Of a DNA stretch of 64,000 bases, positions 1 through 11,863 are shown one piece after another. Both the position numbers and the translations under genes were made by a program. The notes below the pieces were generated by a model, which was not told the origin of the DNA, did no database searches, and was given only the letters and a program-made list of their open reading frames with translations. Source of the DNA: Begonia masoniana (Eukaryota > Streptophyta > Magnoliopsida > Cucurbitales > Begoniaceae). Where the stretch lies: NCBI GenBank assembly GCA_022432975.1, contig CM039503.1, positions 48,897,259 through 48,961,258 on the forward strand. The letters are read 5' to 3'. Numbering within the stretch: the stretch's first letter is position 1; the number at the start of each line of letters is the position of its first letter.

Positions 1-504
1 ACAACTAGGTGGAATAAGCAATTTACACCGTAAACTTGAATAATAAGCAAGAACAACCTTAATGTATTGATAATTGGCAATATGGCCCCTACCATCATAT
101 TTTCCATAAAAAAGTAATATTTTTTCCTTTGTTCATTTTTTTTTCCGAAATGCCCCTCACTATACCGAACCGAATCGGACCGGTTCGACTAATTGCACTT
201 TGATTTTTTATTTTTATTTTTAATTCTATTAATCTGTCTTCTCTTTTCCGAGAAATAGGATTTAAAAAAATAAATAAATAAGAGTGGAATTAGCTGAACC
301 GGTCTGGTCCGGTTCGGTCCAGTGAGGGAAATTTCGGAAAAAAAATGAATAAGTGAAAAAAATATTATTTTTTGATAGAAAATATGACGGTAGGGACTAT
401 ATTGCCCATTATCAATACATTAAGGTTGTTTTTGCCTATTATTCAAGTTTACGGTGTAAATTGTCCATTTCACCTAGTTGTAGGGGTCAAATTGTACTTT
501 ACCC
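1..504. mobile_element. Foldback (hairpin) MITE, left end outside the window
   Basis: The first ~195 bases are the reverse complement of about 296-482 with few mismatches, so the stretch is one long hairpin around an AT-rich centre near 200-295. The right terminus reads inward GGGTAAAGTACAATTTGAC; the matching left terminus lies before base 1. There is no coding capacity. Long arms, no gene and a GGGTAA end resemble the element at 7733-8578, which has 9-bp TSDs, so a Mutator-like foldback MITE is the best guess. The TSD cannot be seen here. Confidence 0.75.
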
Positions 505-564
505 AAGTTTACGGTGTAAATTGCCAATTTCACCTAGTTGTAGGGGTCAAATTGCACTTTACCC
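445..564. repeat. 60-bp tandem duplication of the MITE end
   Basis: 445-504 and 505-564 are two copies of the same 60-bp terminal segment with three differences. The element therefore has either one true end plus a duplicated tail, or two adjacent termini. Confidence 0.85.
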
Positions 565-1681
565 TAAAGAATATCTTTGTTCTAGTTCTGCTTTTTCAAA
601 TTTCCTTTTTTTGTCTTTTTTCTCTCTCTCTTTTTCTGTTTCTGCTTCTGTTTCTTTTCTTCCACTACGAATGCCTATGCTATTTTAGATTTCTTTCAGA
701 GTTAGTTTTTTTTGGATAAGCTCTGGAATGCAAATGTAAAGACTTGGATTGGTTGTTAGAAAGAATTAGATAATCTTGTTTATATTGATGAGATTTGATG
801 TCTTTCGAAGGTTATGGTTGGTGAGTGACAAGCAATGCAATAGAGTAAGGATACCTCATGAGGCTGTAACATGGTGCTGTAAGTTGCATCTGAAAACTTA
901 AGACCATCAGTCCGTTTATTAGCCGCTGGAAAAAAATATATTTGGGTAGTAGGCGCATATTTGTTAGTAATTAGCCTCCAAGGGAAAAAAAATTGTCTTT
1001 TTTATTTTGTTATGATATTTATTTGAAACTTTGAACTTGTAAAGTTAATGAAATTAAAACTTGAGAAATAGACTTACAACATAAAAACTTAAATCCAGAT
1101 TCTAATAGAAACTTGTAAATAACAGGTGTATAATGATGAGGACATCATTTAACGTTATAGTTTTTCATAATGTTTCTTTATTATTCATTAATAGTCTAGT
1201 TTTTTGTTATTTATTTTATGGTTCATCAATATCCTAGTCTTTCAAACTTCTAGAGTAATGTCTTATGTATTTTTTTATTTAAAGTTCAGCATTGTAATTG
1301 GAAAGCAGATTATTGAATAACATTTTTCTGATTGAATAAAAACATTTCCTACTTTCCAACCTCTTCTCTTCTTTCTTCCTTCGTAGTTTTTCTCCGTCTT
1401 TTTTCACCCATTGCTACATCATATGGTCTCATTGGAGAATTTGCAGCTGCAAATTCGAAAAAGAATTGGGTTCCGACGAAGACATAGAGGACAGATTATG
1501 CACCTATTCACGAGTTGGGTTTTGGGCTGAAATGGAAGCATGGATATCTCAACTTCAGACTATTCACTACGATGCCAATATATCCAGAAACGATTTATTC
1601 TAGGTAGAATTGAAATATGGAATGAGATAATAGCCAACTACATCTGAGCTTTACATGCTAAATGTAATGGATATGAGTTTT
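565..1681. other. Intergenic, no gene recognised
   Basis: AT-rich sequence with a CT-rich patch near 1355-1400. No ORF here has recognisable domains, and no repeat boundary is clear until the LTR at 1682. Confidence 0.6.
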
Positions 1682-3410
1682 TGATAAGTGTGTATTTTAC
1701 ACACTTATTTATACTCTTTAAACTTGATTCGATAAGTTATTTTCACATGTTTGACGGAATTTGACATCTTTTGTGTAAGTGTGCAGAAAATATATTTAAA
1801 AACGAAGAAAACACACAAGCAGAAACCATTTCACACTATCAATAGGCTGGAGAAAAGAAAAATTCAAATCCATCCCAGATATAGGTCGGCTACAATCATT
1901 CAGATTCACCACCACAGACGAACACCATGCAAATATCAGAAAAACCCGTCCCCAACACCTCCGCAATTATCTGTTTCAAATCCAACCCAGAAACAAATAA
2001 CACATTTTTTCAAAAGAGTTGATCAATGGGATTACAGCCAAGTTATATCAACCTTCTGGATGAAAGCAACACCCGAGCAGAGAGAGTAAAAGAGAGAAGA
2101 AGGCGACAAAGAGAGCAAGGTCGAAAATCACAGATCGTATCTCAATTTATGGAAACCCAGAACTAAAAAAAAAAAAAGCAAGAAAAGACCAAATATAGAT
2201 TGATAAAAAAAGAAGAGATATAACCTAAACCAAGGAGGAGCAGCGAAATGGAAAGGGGCGCAAATTTGGAAAGTTTATTCACGCCAATCTCAGCCATTAA
2301 CTTAAGGAAAGAATGAATCAGAGTCATGGATCAGAGAGAGAAAAAGAAATAAAAACCTAAGAGAACGCAGCAGATTCGGAGGGGAGAGGGCGCGAGAGTC
2401 GGCGATTTCTCCACAGAGCAAGGGGGTTTGCGATCTTCGACGGCGGAGTAGAAGAGAAATCTGAAAGGGGAGATTCGGCGATTGAGAGCGAAAACTGGGC
2501 AGCAACTATCCGGAGATTCTGGAGAGCGCAGGAGCGAGGATATCCGGCGATTGCAGCAGTGAACAGCAAGGCGATTTGGCGAACAGTAGAGAAGAGAAGT
2601 TTTAATATTCAGAATACTTTTATTTCTTTTCTTTAATTTTTATTTATAAAAACCATGAACTTAATTATTGTTAATTTTGCTTTTGTTTTTATTTTATCTA
2701 TTATGAACTAACTTTTCTACTAGGGGCTACGATGTAGCCGGATGATATTTATTTTATGTTCTTCGTCTGATTATATTTATTGAGTATTTCTTCAAATATT
2801 GTTGGCGCATTTAATTTCTGTTCTTAAAGCCTGTAAATTTCTGATCAATCTTTACTTGATTTTTGGGGTGTTTTGAGACCGAGAGGTGATAAACAACCGT
2901 GCACTGAAATTAATGTCATGAATATACGTAGGCTAGAGATAGTTACGGTATTTGTGTGATCACTGTGATTTCTTGATTTATTTGTATTTGATTAATGCAG
3001 GATTTGAGACTGAGAAGTGATAACCCATTAATCAAATAAACTACGCAATGCTCGAGAGAGATTGTGATAGAATTTAGTGAAATCGATCATCAACATAGGA
3101 AGAATATTTATGAATATGATTGCGAAGAACTGAAATAAATATTGTCTTGGTGAAATCGTAGTACTTAGGCTTTTATTAATTTGATTTAATCTCAGTTTAT
3201 TTGTCTTGCTATTTTAATTTAGTTTATTTTAATTGTTTTAGTCATTTATTTTAATTGCAATTATTAAAAATCATAAAAACTTGTGTTCAAATTTAGAATT
3301 AAGATTAATTGTTTCGATTATTGATTACAAGTCCTCGTGGGTTCGACACTCTATTTTATCACTGTATTACTTGTTGCGACTCGTACACTTGCGAACTATT
3401 TTGCACAACA
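1682..3410 (+). mobile_element. Solo LTR (about 1.73 kb) with 5-bp TSD GTTTT
   Basis: The segment starts TGATAAGTGTGTATTTTACA and ends TTGCACAACA, the TG...CA form of an LTR. It is flanked by GTTTT on both sides (1677-1681 and 3411-3415). No PBS, polypurine tract or second LTR copy is visible, so it is read as a solo LTR left by LTR-LTR recombination. The hyphenated start and a tail with a GTGGGTTCGACAC-like stretch near 3338 followed by ACACTTGCG recall gypsy Tat/Ogre-type LTRs, but the lineage is a guess. A CT-rich block read on the minus strand (2300-2580) is part of it and is not treated as a gene. Confidence 0.75.
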
Positions 3411-3645
3411 GTTTTCATTCGTAATTTTTCATTTATTTTTTGGTTTTTCTTTTTTCATAATGCATGTAAGATTAGCTATTACTTTAAATTTTGATCGAAG
3501 TTGGTGATAATCACTTATTAGTTTTAGATTTCTCATCCTTGGGGTCTTGTACTAATATGATATATGCATCACTTCGAAGGTTCTGAGTCCAAATATCTTT
3601 GTTTCTTTTGTTGCAACCTTAATTATGTTCTTCATTTCAATGCAG
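3411..3645. other. AT-rich spacer upstream of the ASS fragment
   Basis: Holds the right TSD copy (3411-3415) and AT-rich sequence ending in a plausible 3' splice site (TTTCAATGCAG, to 3645) in front of the argininosuccinate synthase exon. Probably intron. Confidence 0.5.
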
Positions 3646-4228
3646 TAATTTCAGAAGTTTTTGCAGAGTGATAGAGAAATAGATACGTCAAAGGATACAA
3701 AAAGTATGGGGCTGCATGGTAAATTAAACAAGGTTGTGTTAACCTATAATGGTGGCTTGGACACATCAGTTATTGTTCAATGGGTGAGGTAATATGCATG
3801 CAGTTGAAGAATTACTATTATTTTATAAGTTAAGAGTAAATATATTATTCAGCATGAATGTCGTGCGCATGTCGATGCTTAGAAGGCTTTAGGACATTAA
3901 AGAACAACTTGTTTGCATGGTAGTGCCACATTCTTGGGGTTCGTAGATAAGAGATACTCTACTTTTATTCTTCGTCAGATTAAAATTTTCTGTTTGTAAT
4001 TATCAGTTCATTTTATCGGCTTGATTTTCATGATTATAGTTTTCTTGTATAGAGAAGTATGGTTGTGAGGTTGTTTGCTTTACTGCAGATGTTGGTCAAA
4101 TTGGTAGTAAAGGACTTGAAGGAGGAATTTGTGAAAGACTACATTATTTCCTTGCTACGAGCTGGCCCAATATTTGAGAGGAAATACTTATTAGGAGCCT
4201 CCATAGCTCGCCCTATAATTGCAAAAGT
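3646..4228 (+). pseudogene. Argininosuccinate synthase fragment with retained introns
   Basis: The exon to 3788 translates as ...LHGKLNKVVLTYNGGLDTSVIVQWV, the N-terminal ATP-binding (PP-loop) part of argininosuccinate synthase, the arginine-pathway enzyme joining citrulline and aspartate. A GT donor at 3789 starts an intron. The next exon, from about 4051, reads [15 protein letters not shown], then, after a jump in frame, [14 protein letters not shown] and [17 protein letters not shown], ending at a GTTAGT donor at 4229. About 20 codons usually found between DVGQ and VVKDL are missing, with a frame change. The PP-loop serine is replaced by Asn (NGGLDTS). Downstream synthase exons are absent. 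Introns are kept, so this is a DNA-level copy and not a retrocopy. Confidence 0.85.
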
Positions 4229-4383
4229 TAGTTGAAATGTTTATTATTTTTGTTGATAAATTCAAGATTGGTAGTGTGCATTATTTATGTATATTTGTCA
4301 AAAATTTACACATAAGAATCAGCGATCTTTTATTACTAAGATAAATTTTACATTTTGAGTTTTATGACAGTTGTTGAATGCAG

Positions 4384-4713
4384 GAGGTGCGAGCCATTTG
4401 ATACATACTTAAGAACCTATGATTTCTTGCATACTACCAATATGTTCTCAGTGGAAAGAAATAAGTAGATGTATATTTATTCAACTTGTTCTAATTGTTT
4501 ATTGGTTTTTCTCAGAGTTTAGCTACTTTCTAAGCTCAGAGATGAATCAGATATTGAGACCAGGAGGAGACGTTTTCGGGGACTCATTGAGCTTGTGGAT
4601 GTTAAGCGATTAGAGAGGCAATCGGTTAGCACATGAACGGGCGAGAAATGTCGGAGGGGCCTCATGCTAGCTACCGGATCTTGATTGGTGATAAAAGCCT
4701 CTTCCGGGCTTGA
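4384..4713 (+). pseudogene. Plant putative methyltransferase (PMT, DUF248) C-terminal fragment
   Basis: After a splice-acceptor-like CAG (4381-4383) the sequence reads CEPFDTYLRTYDFLHTTNMF, then, past a short intron-like gap, EMNQILRPGGDVFGDSLSL, then in another frame EGPHASYRILIGDKSLFRA followed by TGA at 4711. These are conserved C-terminal blocks of the plant PMT family of Golgi SAM-dependent methyltransferases linked to pectin; the final block most resembles QUA2/TSD2-type members (recalled, not searched). A stop within the GDSLSL reading frame and a frame change before EGPHASYR show it is dead. It starts only 155 bp after the argininosuccinate synthase exon, with no sign of the N-terminal half. 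Confidence 0.8.
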
Positions 4714-6160
4714 ATACATTCTGTATAAGTCCAATGATAGGAAGATGGTTTTGGTAAAAATAGGGTTGAGAAAGAATCGGCAGTATTAGCCGACTTTTTT
4801 AGTTCATATTAAATGTCTTGATTGAGCTAATGAATTGCATTATTTATTGTAACTAAGTTCATAAAATACCTTCTTGTTTATGTCTTCACAATTCAAAGAA
4901 GTTTATTTTTCGGAGTTTTTGAAGCGGGACTCCGTGCTCACAGTCATGTAAATTGTACTTGCTTATTTATATCAACGTCTAAAGTATATTCATTATAACG
5001 CGCATGTACCTTGCACATATCGACCACTATTAATCAATAAAAATAAATTAAGAGACAAAATAATTATTTTTTAAGATTTATTAACGTAAACAATCACGAT
5101 TAGCGGTAATGTGTTCATTGCTCACACCTCAAACTCTAAAGTGTAATTAATGAAATTAAAAGTTGAAGATATCAGTTGACAATATTATCATACTTTAAGG
5201 TTTATTTTGATATTTATTTAATAGTCATTTAATTTTTTTTTTAAATTAAACTTCTAAATTATTTATTGATTAATAGAATAATTATAATATATTATAAATA
5301 ATTATAAAAATATACTATTAAAGTGTAAAATTATGACAACATTATTACCCTTCAAAAATGTGCTATTTAAAGCCAAAATGGTAATGGATTGACTCATTTT
5401 AACATTTCTTAGATCAAATGTTATGGGATTACATTAGAATTTTAATCTTCTTAGTTAACTCAATGATTATTACGTAATTTAATTATCGAATAATATTACG
5501 TTTACTCTCTTATTTTACTATCTGAATATTTGTATTGACGCGTCAAACAATGATTGATATAACTTATGTAATTACCGTAATAAATTGTAATCATCAAGTA
5601 TATTTAAATAATATAAAATAAAAAAATAAATATATCATTATTGTTATTTATCAACAAAAATACAAAACTGAACATCGATGGACAATGAGCTGTACATAAA
5701 CAATATTTTCAAAGGGCATTTTGGTGACGATCAATTTTATAATTAACTGTTTGATAGAAAAAAATATTTTTTGTAAAATCTTAAATCTAAAATGCAAATC
5801 CAATCAGATCTACTTTCTATTTTAATCTTTTAAATTTTTAAATAATATCATTTAATCTCTTTTTTTTTTTCTCACATTCCTTTTATTTCTCTATCAATTT
5901 CAATATATTTTTATTAAAAAATATAATTTGTCAAATAATTAAAATTAATTTAATAAACATTTGCGGTTTTTTTTCCTCAAATAATTATTTTGAAAACACA
6001 ATAAACATAATTATTGAATGAAACCACAGTAAGTATCGGCGTCTGATTACACACAGAACTCCATTAAAATTTACAAATGAAGGACAAACCGAGAGCAGAA
6101 GGGAGATTTGAACGGAACTTCTGCACTTATTCCGGCCACAGATGACGAAACTACCAGAAA
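4714..6160. other. AT-rich intergenic region; 3' flank of the USP gene
   Basis: Very AT-rich, with many short poly-A/T runs and no domain-bearing ORF. The last ~100 bases before 6161 are less AT-rich and are probably the 3' UTR of the minus-strand stress-protein gene. Confidence 0.6.
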
Positions 6161-7258
6161 CTAGCTTCCCGAAGCTCCGCCGCTCTTCACCACAGTTACA
6201 GGACAGGAAGCATTACTCACAACGTAGTTGCTTACACTTCCCAGTATAACTCTGCACAAGTAAACCCAAATCAATGTATACTCTCTTGTTTCACAAACTG
6301 AACCTTATTTTAACCTTAAAAATCATTACTTTTCTTCGTAGACTAACTTTCTCCACCTAAATGATTTCCCAGGTGATGGATTAAACCTTAATTTCGTCTA
6401 AACTGAGAGCAAAACTAATAAAATGAAAACATATGACACTGATTCTTATTTCCATCGCTCAACTGAGACCAATAATCACTTCCACGAGTAGATTTCACGG
6501 AAAAAATATGAAGGAATCCAGATGAACCATAAGCAGCAAGCTTACCTCTTAATCTTGCCAAGGCCTCTATTACCAATGATAAGACAGCTCAGAGGGATTT
6601 TATCAATGGCTTCACATATCTTCTCACGAGCATCTCCCCAGTAAATCTTCAGAAGCACAATAACCTGCTCCATTCACATGCTTCTTATATTTGAGAATTG
6701 AATTTGAATCTCAGATCCCAAAAGCTTCACTGTTGAAAATAAAATAAAATAAATACCTCTTTTTGCTTGGCAGCAGTGCTAACTATATCCAAGGTTTCGG
6801 CATCAGGCTGGACGCCATACTTCTTCATGACGCGAGGATCAGAGAAATCAGACAGAGGAATGAAAGCTATTAAATAGGTAAAAATGGATACTCGTTAGTG
6901 GAATTGCAAAATAGAAATTCATCGCTGACCAACAATCAAGGACTACAAGCAACCCTTGTCGATAACACCACTGATTTAAGCCATTTCAGCAAGTTTCCAA
7001 TTCTTATAACAGATCATCAGTGACCAGAAACAGGAGACAACAAAAAAAACGAAATCGAAGAAAAAAATGAAGAGATTTACGAGATCCGGTGGCTTCCCAG
7101 AGCTGGATCGCGCCATCTTCGTAATTTCCTTCGGGGAGAACAGTGATGAGTACCAGATGATCGCCTTTCCGGACAACGTTATCGACAGCCCACACGAGCG
7201 CGCTTTTGCTACACGGAGAGAAATCGACGGCCACCCCGACTCTTCTGTCTCCCTCCAT
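6161..7258 (-). CDS. Universal stress protein (USP family), four exons, 165 aa
   Basis: Exons on the minus strand: 7081-7258, 6757-6866, 6546-6664 and 6161-6251 (178+110+119+91 = 498 nt, 165 codons plus TAG at 6161-6163). All three introns have GT...AG ends and phases that join cleanly. The start is the ATG at 7258, giving MEGDRRVGVAVDFSPCSKSA, the usual USP beginning, with the putative base-binding Asp at residue 12. Blocks then run HLVLITVLPEG (about 34-44), YGVQPDAETLDIV (about 77-89) and VYW-like IYWGDAREKI (about 103-112). The ATP-binding signature G-2x-G-9x-G-S is complete: GNRG at 127-130 and GS at 140-141. Length and layout fit small single-domain plant USPs, cytosolic or plasma-membrane-associated ATP-binding stress proteins of poorly defined biochemistry. 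This is the only intact host gene I see. An upstream in-frame ATG at 7408 exists, but its 50-residue extension is unlike the family. Confidence 0.93.
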
Positions 7259-7723
7259 CTCCCTCTCTTCTACTTCTTCCTCTCGATCTCGAAAGTCTGC
7301 ACAGATGAAAGGCGCAAATATCAGTGTCTTTCCGGAATTGACTATTTGACTTGAAAGACAACCGCAGTGGCTGATGAGGACCGTTCGATGGATTATTGAA
7401 CAATCCAACGGTTGAGACAGGGCTGATCGCTGACGGTGGGGTATGTCGTTGTAATAATGACACTTAGTGCTACTTAGTCAGAATGTCGTGTCGAAACTCG
7501 GAACAGACTAGTTAATATAATAGTATTTGAGTAAAACTAGCACATAGGAACCAAGCGATCGTTGAAACCATTTAGCTTAATTATTTTTCATTTAAATTAA
7601 AATATATTAAATAATATTTCTATATTTTATTTACATTGTACTCAATTTGATTATTTATTATAAAGTTTATTGTGAATGGACACCAATCCATCTTCAAAAG
7701 TTTGACATTTGTATTTGCCTTAA
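7259..7723. other. 5' flank / promoter region of the USP gene
   Basis: Contains the likely 5' UTR (CT-rich on the minus strand, about 7259-7300) and AT-rich upstream DNA. No TATA box or transcription start can be fixed by eye. Confidence 0.45.
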
Positions 7724-7732
7724 TTTGTTTCA

Positions 7733-8578
7733 GGGTAATTATCGATTTGAATCTTGTACTATACACTTTTTTCAATTCACCCCCTGTACTAAAAAAACCG
7801 ACAAACCGAACCCTGTACTTTGATTCTGTTATCAGTTTTGACCTTCTATCAACAATTTCATTAAATCCTTATTTAAACAATTACGAAATGATCTTAGATT
7901 CAATTGAAATTTTTACCACATGTTCACTACTTAATGAGAATATAATCTGAAAATTTTCGTAATTTTTTAATGCATGTACGATTTATTGTAATTTTATTTT
8001 AGTATTTTATAAAAATATTATAATATATCATACAAATTTTAGAAAATCACCAAACATTTTCTATTATCTACTCATGATAGGTTGAACATGTGAAAAAGTT
8101 TTCAAATAAATCAAATATCGTTTGGTATTTTTTTAAATATTAATTTATAAAGTAAATAAGAAACTGAGATTAATTTAAAAAAATAACAACGATATTTGAT
8201 TTATTTGAAAAATTTTCCACATATTCAACCTATCATGGGTAGATAATAAAATTTTTTTCGTGATTTTCTAAATTTTTTATGATTTATTATAATATGTTTA
8301 TAAAATACTAAAATAAAATTACAATAAATCGTACATGTGTTAAAAAATAACGAAAATTTTCAGATTATCTTCTCATTAAGTAGTGAACATGTGGTAAAAC
8401 TTTCAACTGAATCCAAGATCGTTTGGTAATTTTTTAAATGAGGGTTTAATGAAATTGTTGATAGAAGGTCAAAATTGATAACATAATCAAAGTACATGAT
8501 TCAGTTTGTCGATTTTTTTAGTACATGGGGCGAATTGAAAAAAAGTGTATAGTACATGGTTCAAATCGATAATTACCC
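7733..8578. mobile_element. Foldback MITE, 846 bp, Mutator-like 9-bp TSD
   Basis: Nearly the whole element is two inverted arms of about 410 bp each. The ends are GGGTAATTATCGATTTGAA (7733) and its reverse complement ending at 8578. Flanks TTTGTTTCA (7724-7732) and TTTGTTTTA (8579-8587) match at 8 of 9 positions, the TSD length expected for Mutator-like elements. There is no transposase, so it is non-autonomous. The arms could form a very long hairpin RNA. Confidence 0.88.
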
Positions 8579-8587
8579 TTTGTTTTA

Positions 8588-9243
8588 TCAGTCTTCATTT
8601 GTTTTCTGATTTCACAATTAAATATTACATTAGCTATCAAAAAAGGATTGAAAGTAAAATGTAAATGAGACATGGATACAACGTAGACCTAAAATTTTCA
8701 AATATGTTTACCGTGATCCAACTACATACCAATTTTAGAGAGGAAAATTTCTCTCTCCATCATTGAATCGAGTAAGTTCTATGCTATCAAGATCGGGTAG
8801 ATTTTGAAAAAATATCAATTTTTTTATATCAATTTGAAATAGTGCTCGTTAAATCCAAATTATTATTTTCTAGATTTAATAGATAACATATAGTTTTATC
8901 AAGTATCACTCGAGGTAAGTGTGGAAACTTGTCCCGTGAAAGAAATGACGATCCAAAATTCTATTGATTATGAAATCTCAACTCATACCAGTGAGCTGTA
9001 CAATTTTGCATCGTTTGGAATAGTAAAAATTCAGTGGTTTATAAGTAGAATTATTTTTTCTACTTAGTTCAACGTATTTTGGACTAACTCTAATAACAAA
9101 TTCATGTGAGATTTGACTAAAAGTGGACAATATTATAACGAGAAACTCCTCAGTGTAGGTTTTAAAGTCACAGGGTAACGCATGCCATTATTATTATGAA
9201 TAATAGTGAATTCCGCCATGCGTAGGAACCTCGAAAACCTACA
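8588..9243 (+). mobile_element. Presumed end of the copia 5' LTR
   Basis: Placed here only because a PBS follows at once and the segment ends CTACA. Start unknown; the foldback MITE just upstream may have inserted into it. Confidence 0.45.
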
Positions 9244-9245
9244 AA

Positions 9246-9259
9246 TGGTATCAGAGCCA
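9246..9259 (+). other. Primer-binding site, initiator tRNA-Met, copia element
   Basis: TGGTATCAGAGCCA matches the 3' end of plant initiator methionine tRNA and lies 2 bases after a CTACA LTR end. Leader follows to 9837 and resumes after solo LTR G at 14927, running to the gag ATG at 15719. Confidence 0.8.
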
Positions 9260-10665
9260 TAGTTTCATTAGTCTAAAAATATTTTTGATGATACAATTTA
9301 ATGTAAATTGTGATATGAGTTAAAATTAGATTTTATACATTATATATATTTATGAATATATATTGTAAATGAATGTTCGCATGGCATGAAATAGTGATCG
9401 AAATTAAGTCGGTTGTTTGGGTTAGGATTTATCTGATTTATGCATTTTTCATTATTGTCAAGTTTGTAATCTTACGATGGAGATCTGAGACTACAAGACA
9501 TTGGATGGAGTTTTCGTCATAAGATTTGATCTATTGACGAAAACTGATGATGGTGCAAATACAAATGCAAATTCACAAATTTGATTTGTGAATTTTTGAC
9601 GATGATCTTTTGGATGAGGCGGTTACGAAGACGACGAAGATTTAGAATCATAATTTTGTATTTATTTTAATTTTGGGGTTGTAATTTTAGAAATACCCAA
9701 AGGTCAACCCGGTCACTATTTCATTTATTTTTATGTTGATATAATTTGTTATATTGCCATGCATTCACATGTCATATAGATTATGCATGTTTAGGTTTAT
9801 TTTAAATTTCTCACGTCATGCATTTAAACATATATTATGTAACACCCGACAATTTTGCCATATAAATATTTCTTGAATTATTAAACGGGATTAATGGGAA
9901 TATTTATACAATGCGTGTTTTTACGAATTTGCCGTTGTTGAAAAATTGAATATGTGTGATTTGTAAAAACCGATTTTTGGAACTAAATAGTAATTTAGTT
10001 AAAAACCAATAGAATGGCAAAATAGGGAGCCAATTAAGGTTGGTGGGAGGAGGCCAATGGTTGAGTGACACCTGATGTAACACCCGGCATTTTGCCATGT
10101 AATAATTTTCCCGGATCATTTAAACGGGATTAATATTATATTAATACAAAGGAATGTTTTGGTTGAATTGTTGGAATAATTAGTAGAGAACTAAACTAAT
10201 GTGTAACTAAAACCAAAGCACTATGTTTGAAATGCATGGAAGGGCAATTTGGGGAGAGATTAAGGTTGGTGGGAGTAAGCCAATGGGTGTTTGCCAAGTG
10301 GCAACTTGTTGAGGAAGCTAAGTTCATCCTCCTACGTGAATTTTCATTCACTTCCCTGCTTCCTCCCATCTCTCTCGGCTTTTTCTCTTCCAGGCGATTG
10401 AAACAAAACTTCCACGCTTTGTTTCTCCTGTATTTTCCCGTCTTCTTCTAAAAAGGTGGGCATCTTTTAATGCTAACAAATTTGGATGAGTTTAATGTGA
10501 GTTTTTACCGAAGTTGAGGGTTTCGGTATTTGGTAAAAACTCACTGTTTTTGGATGAAAACACGTTGGTGTGTTTTCTAAAGAGTTGAAATGTGTTTGCT
10601 GCTTATTCTTCATGATTTTAGTTAGCATTTGTAGCGTGTTTAAATTCTGTACATGCATGCTACAG

Positions 10666-10717
10666 GTCCGAGTTTTCTTTCCAGAGACATCCGAGTTTTC
10701 AACTCTCCAGAAAACAG
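10666..10717 (+). other. LTR leader mini-exon with splice-site consensus (F)
   Basis: Preceded by GCATGCTACAG and followed by GTAAGTTCAT. The equivalent in G is 13023-13076, in E 16518-16565 and in I 57922-57975 (minus). In A, B and C (all minus) it is 31130-31175, 39812-39861 and 19739-19778. Size 40-54 nt throughout. A GGCCCTACATC or GGGCCTACATC box follows the donor by roughly 30-45 nt. Splicing is inferred from sequence only. Confidence 0.55.
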
Positions 10718-11863
10718 GTAAGTTCATAAGTTTAGATCCGGCCCCTAAGGCCCTACATCAAGGAGGTACTAGGTTTACTATTCTGTCGGGTTGTTTTGGG
10801 TAGAAAAGTTAGAGTTATGTTCTGAAATGTCTGGCTTTGATTTATCTTCTGCTGTCTACTGTTTTATTCTGTTATCTGCTAGTTAAAGTTCAGGCACCGT
10901 TCATGCATACACTGTTTTCCTGAAAATTCATGCAAACCGATTTCTGTACACTGTTTGAAATTAATAAGAATAAAATCTGACTGAAATGTACCAGGTTAAG
11001 TGTGGGACGGGGACTGGCCCCTCTGGTTTTATCCCTCCCTGGAAATCTGAAAATACTGTCCCTGGCAAGGACCCTCTGGTTTTATCCCTCCCTAGGAATC
11101 TGAAAACTGCCGTGCCTGATAGTGCACTTACTGAACCAGTTCCCCTATAAGCCCTACTTAATTCTTCTGCCACTGAAATGTAATGTTCTGTTCTGTCACT
11201 GAATTTCTGAAAGTTCATGCATTGCATATGCACCACTGCATTCTGATTATGTCCTTACTGAGTTTTAGATTCATAGGTGAACTCTCTGATGTAGGTACTG
11301 AACCTGAAACCGAGGACTTTGCGCCTCAAAATGATGATCTGATGTAGTTGATGGCTCAAGCTCATGGAGGGTTGGTTGCTGCAGCCAGACATGACTGATC
11401 TGAGGTTTAAGTTTTCTGAAAAGTTTATATCTGTAAAGTCTTCTAGAAGTCCTGGTTTGGTTGTAAAACTCTTTCCTTGAAGAAATTCTGCATGTATATG
11501 TCCTGTTCTGTACTGATTTTCAGATTTTAAAACAATGTATAGGTCTGATGTCTAAGTTTTTTTGAAACCGCTGTATTTGACAGTTCAGTTATATTCTAAA
11601 GTATTCTGGAATTGTTTGGGATACTTTCTGTTAATCTGTGCATGGACGATTTCTGGTTTTAAAGTCATCCGTGTAGTTTGTCTTCTTGGAAATCTGTAAA
11701 TTTTGAATCGGATTTGAAGGTCCAAAACCTTTATGCCTTCTGTTTTGAGGCTCTCTATTTGTACGTCTTTCTGTTAAAAGTTGCTAAGTTTTGTCTTAGA
11801 AACTATGTCATCCGATCAAGTCCACCGCTGCCCGTTTCCTTCTGTAAAACTATGTCTTCCGGC

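Noticed and set aside
1751..2089. 112-codon plus-strand ORF
   Set aside because: Within the solo LTR, low complexity, no domain recognised.
2302..2569. Minus-strand ORFs with a CT-rich 5'-UTR look near 2300-2600
   Set aside because: They lie inside the solo LTR 1682-3410 and have no recognisable domain.
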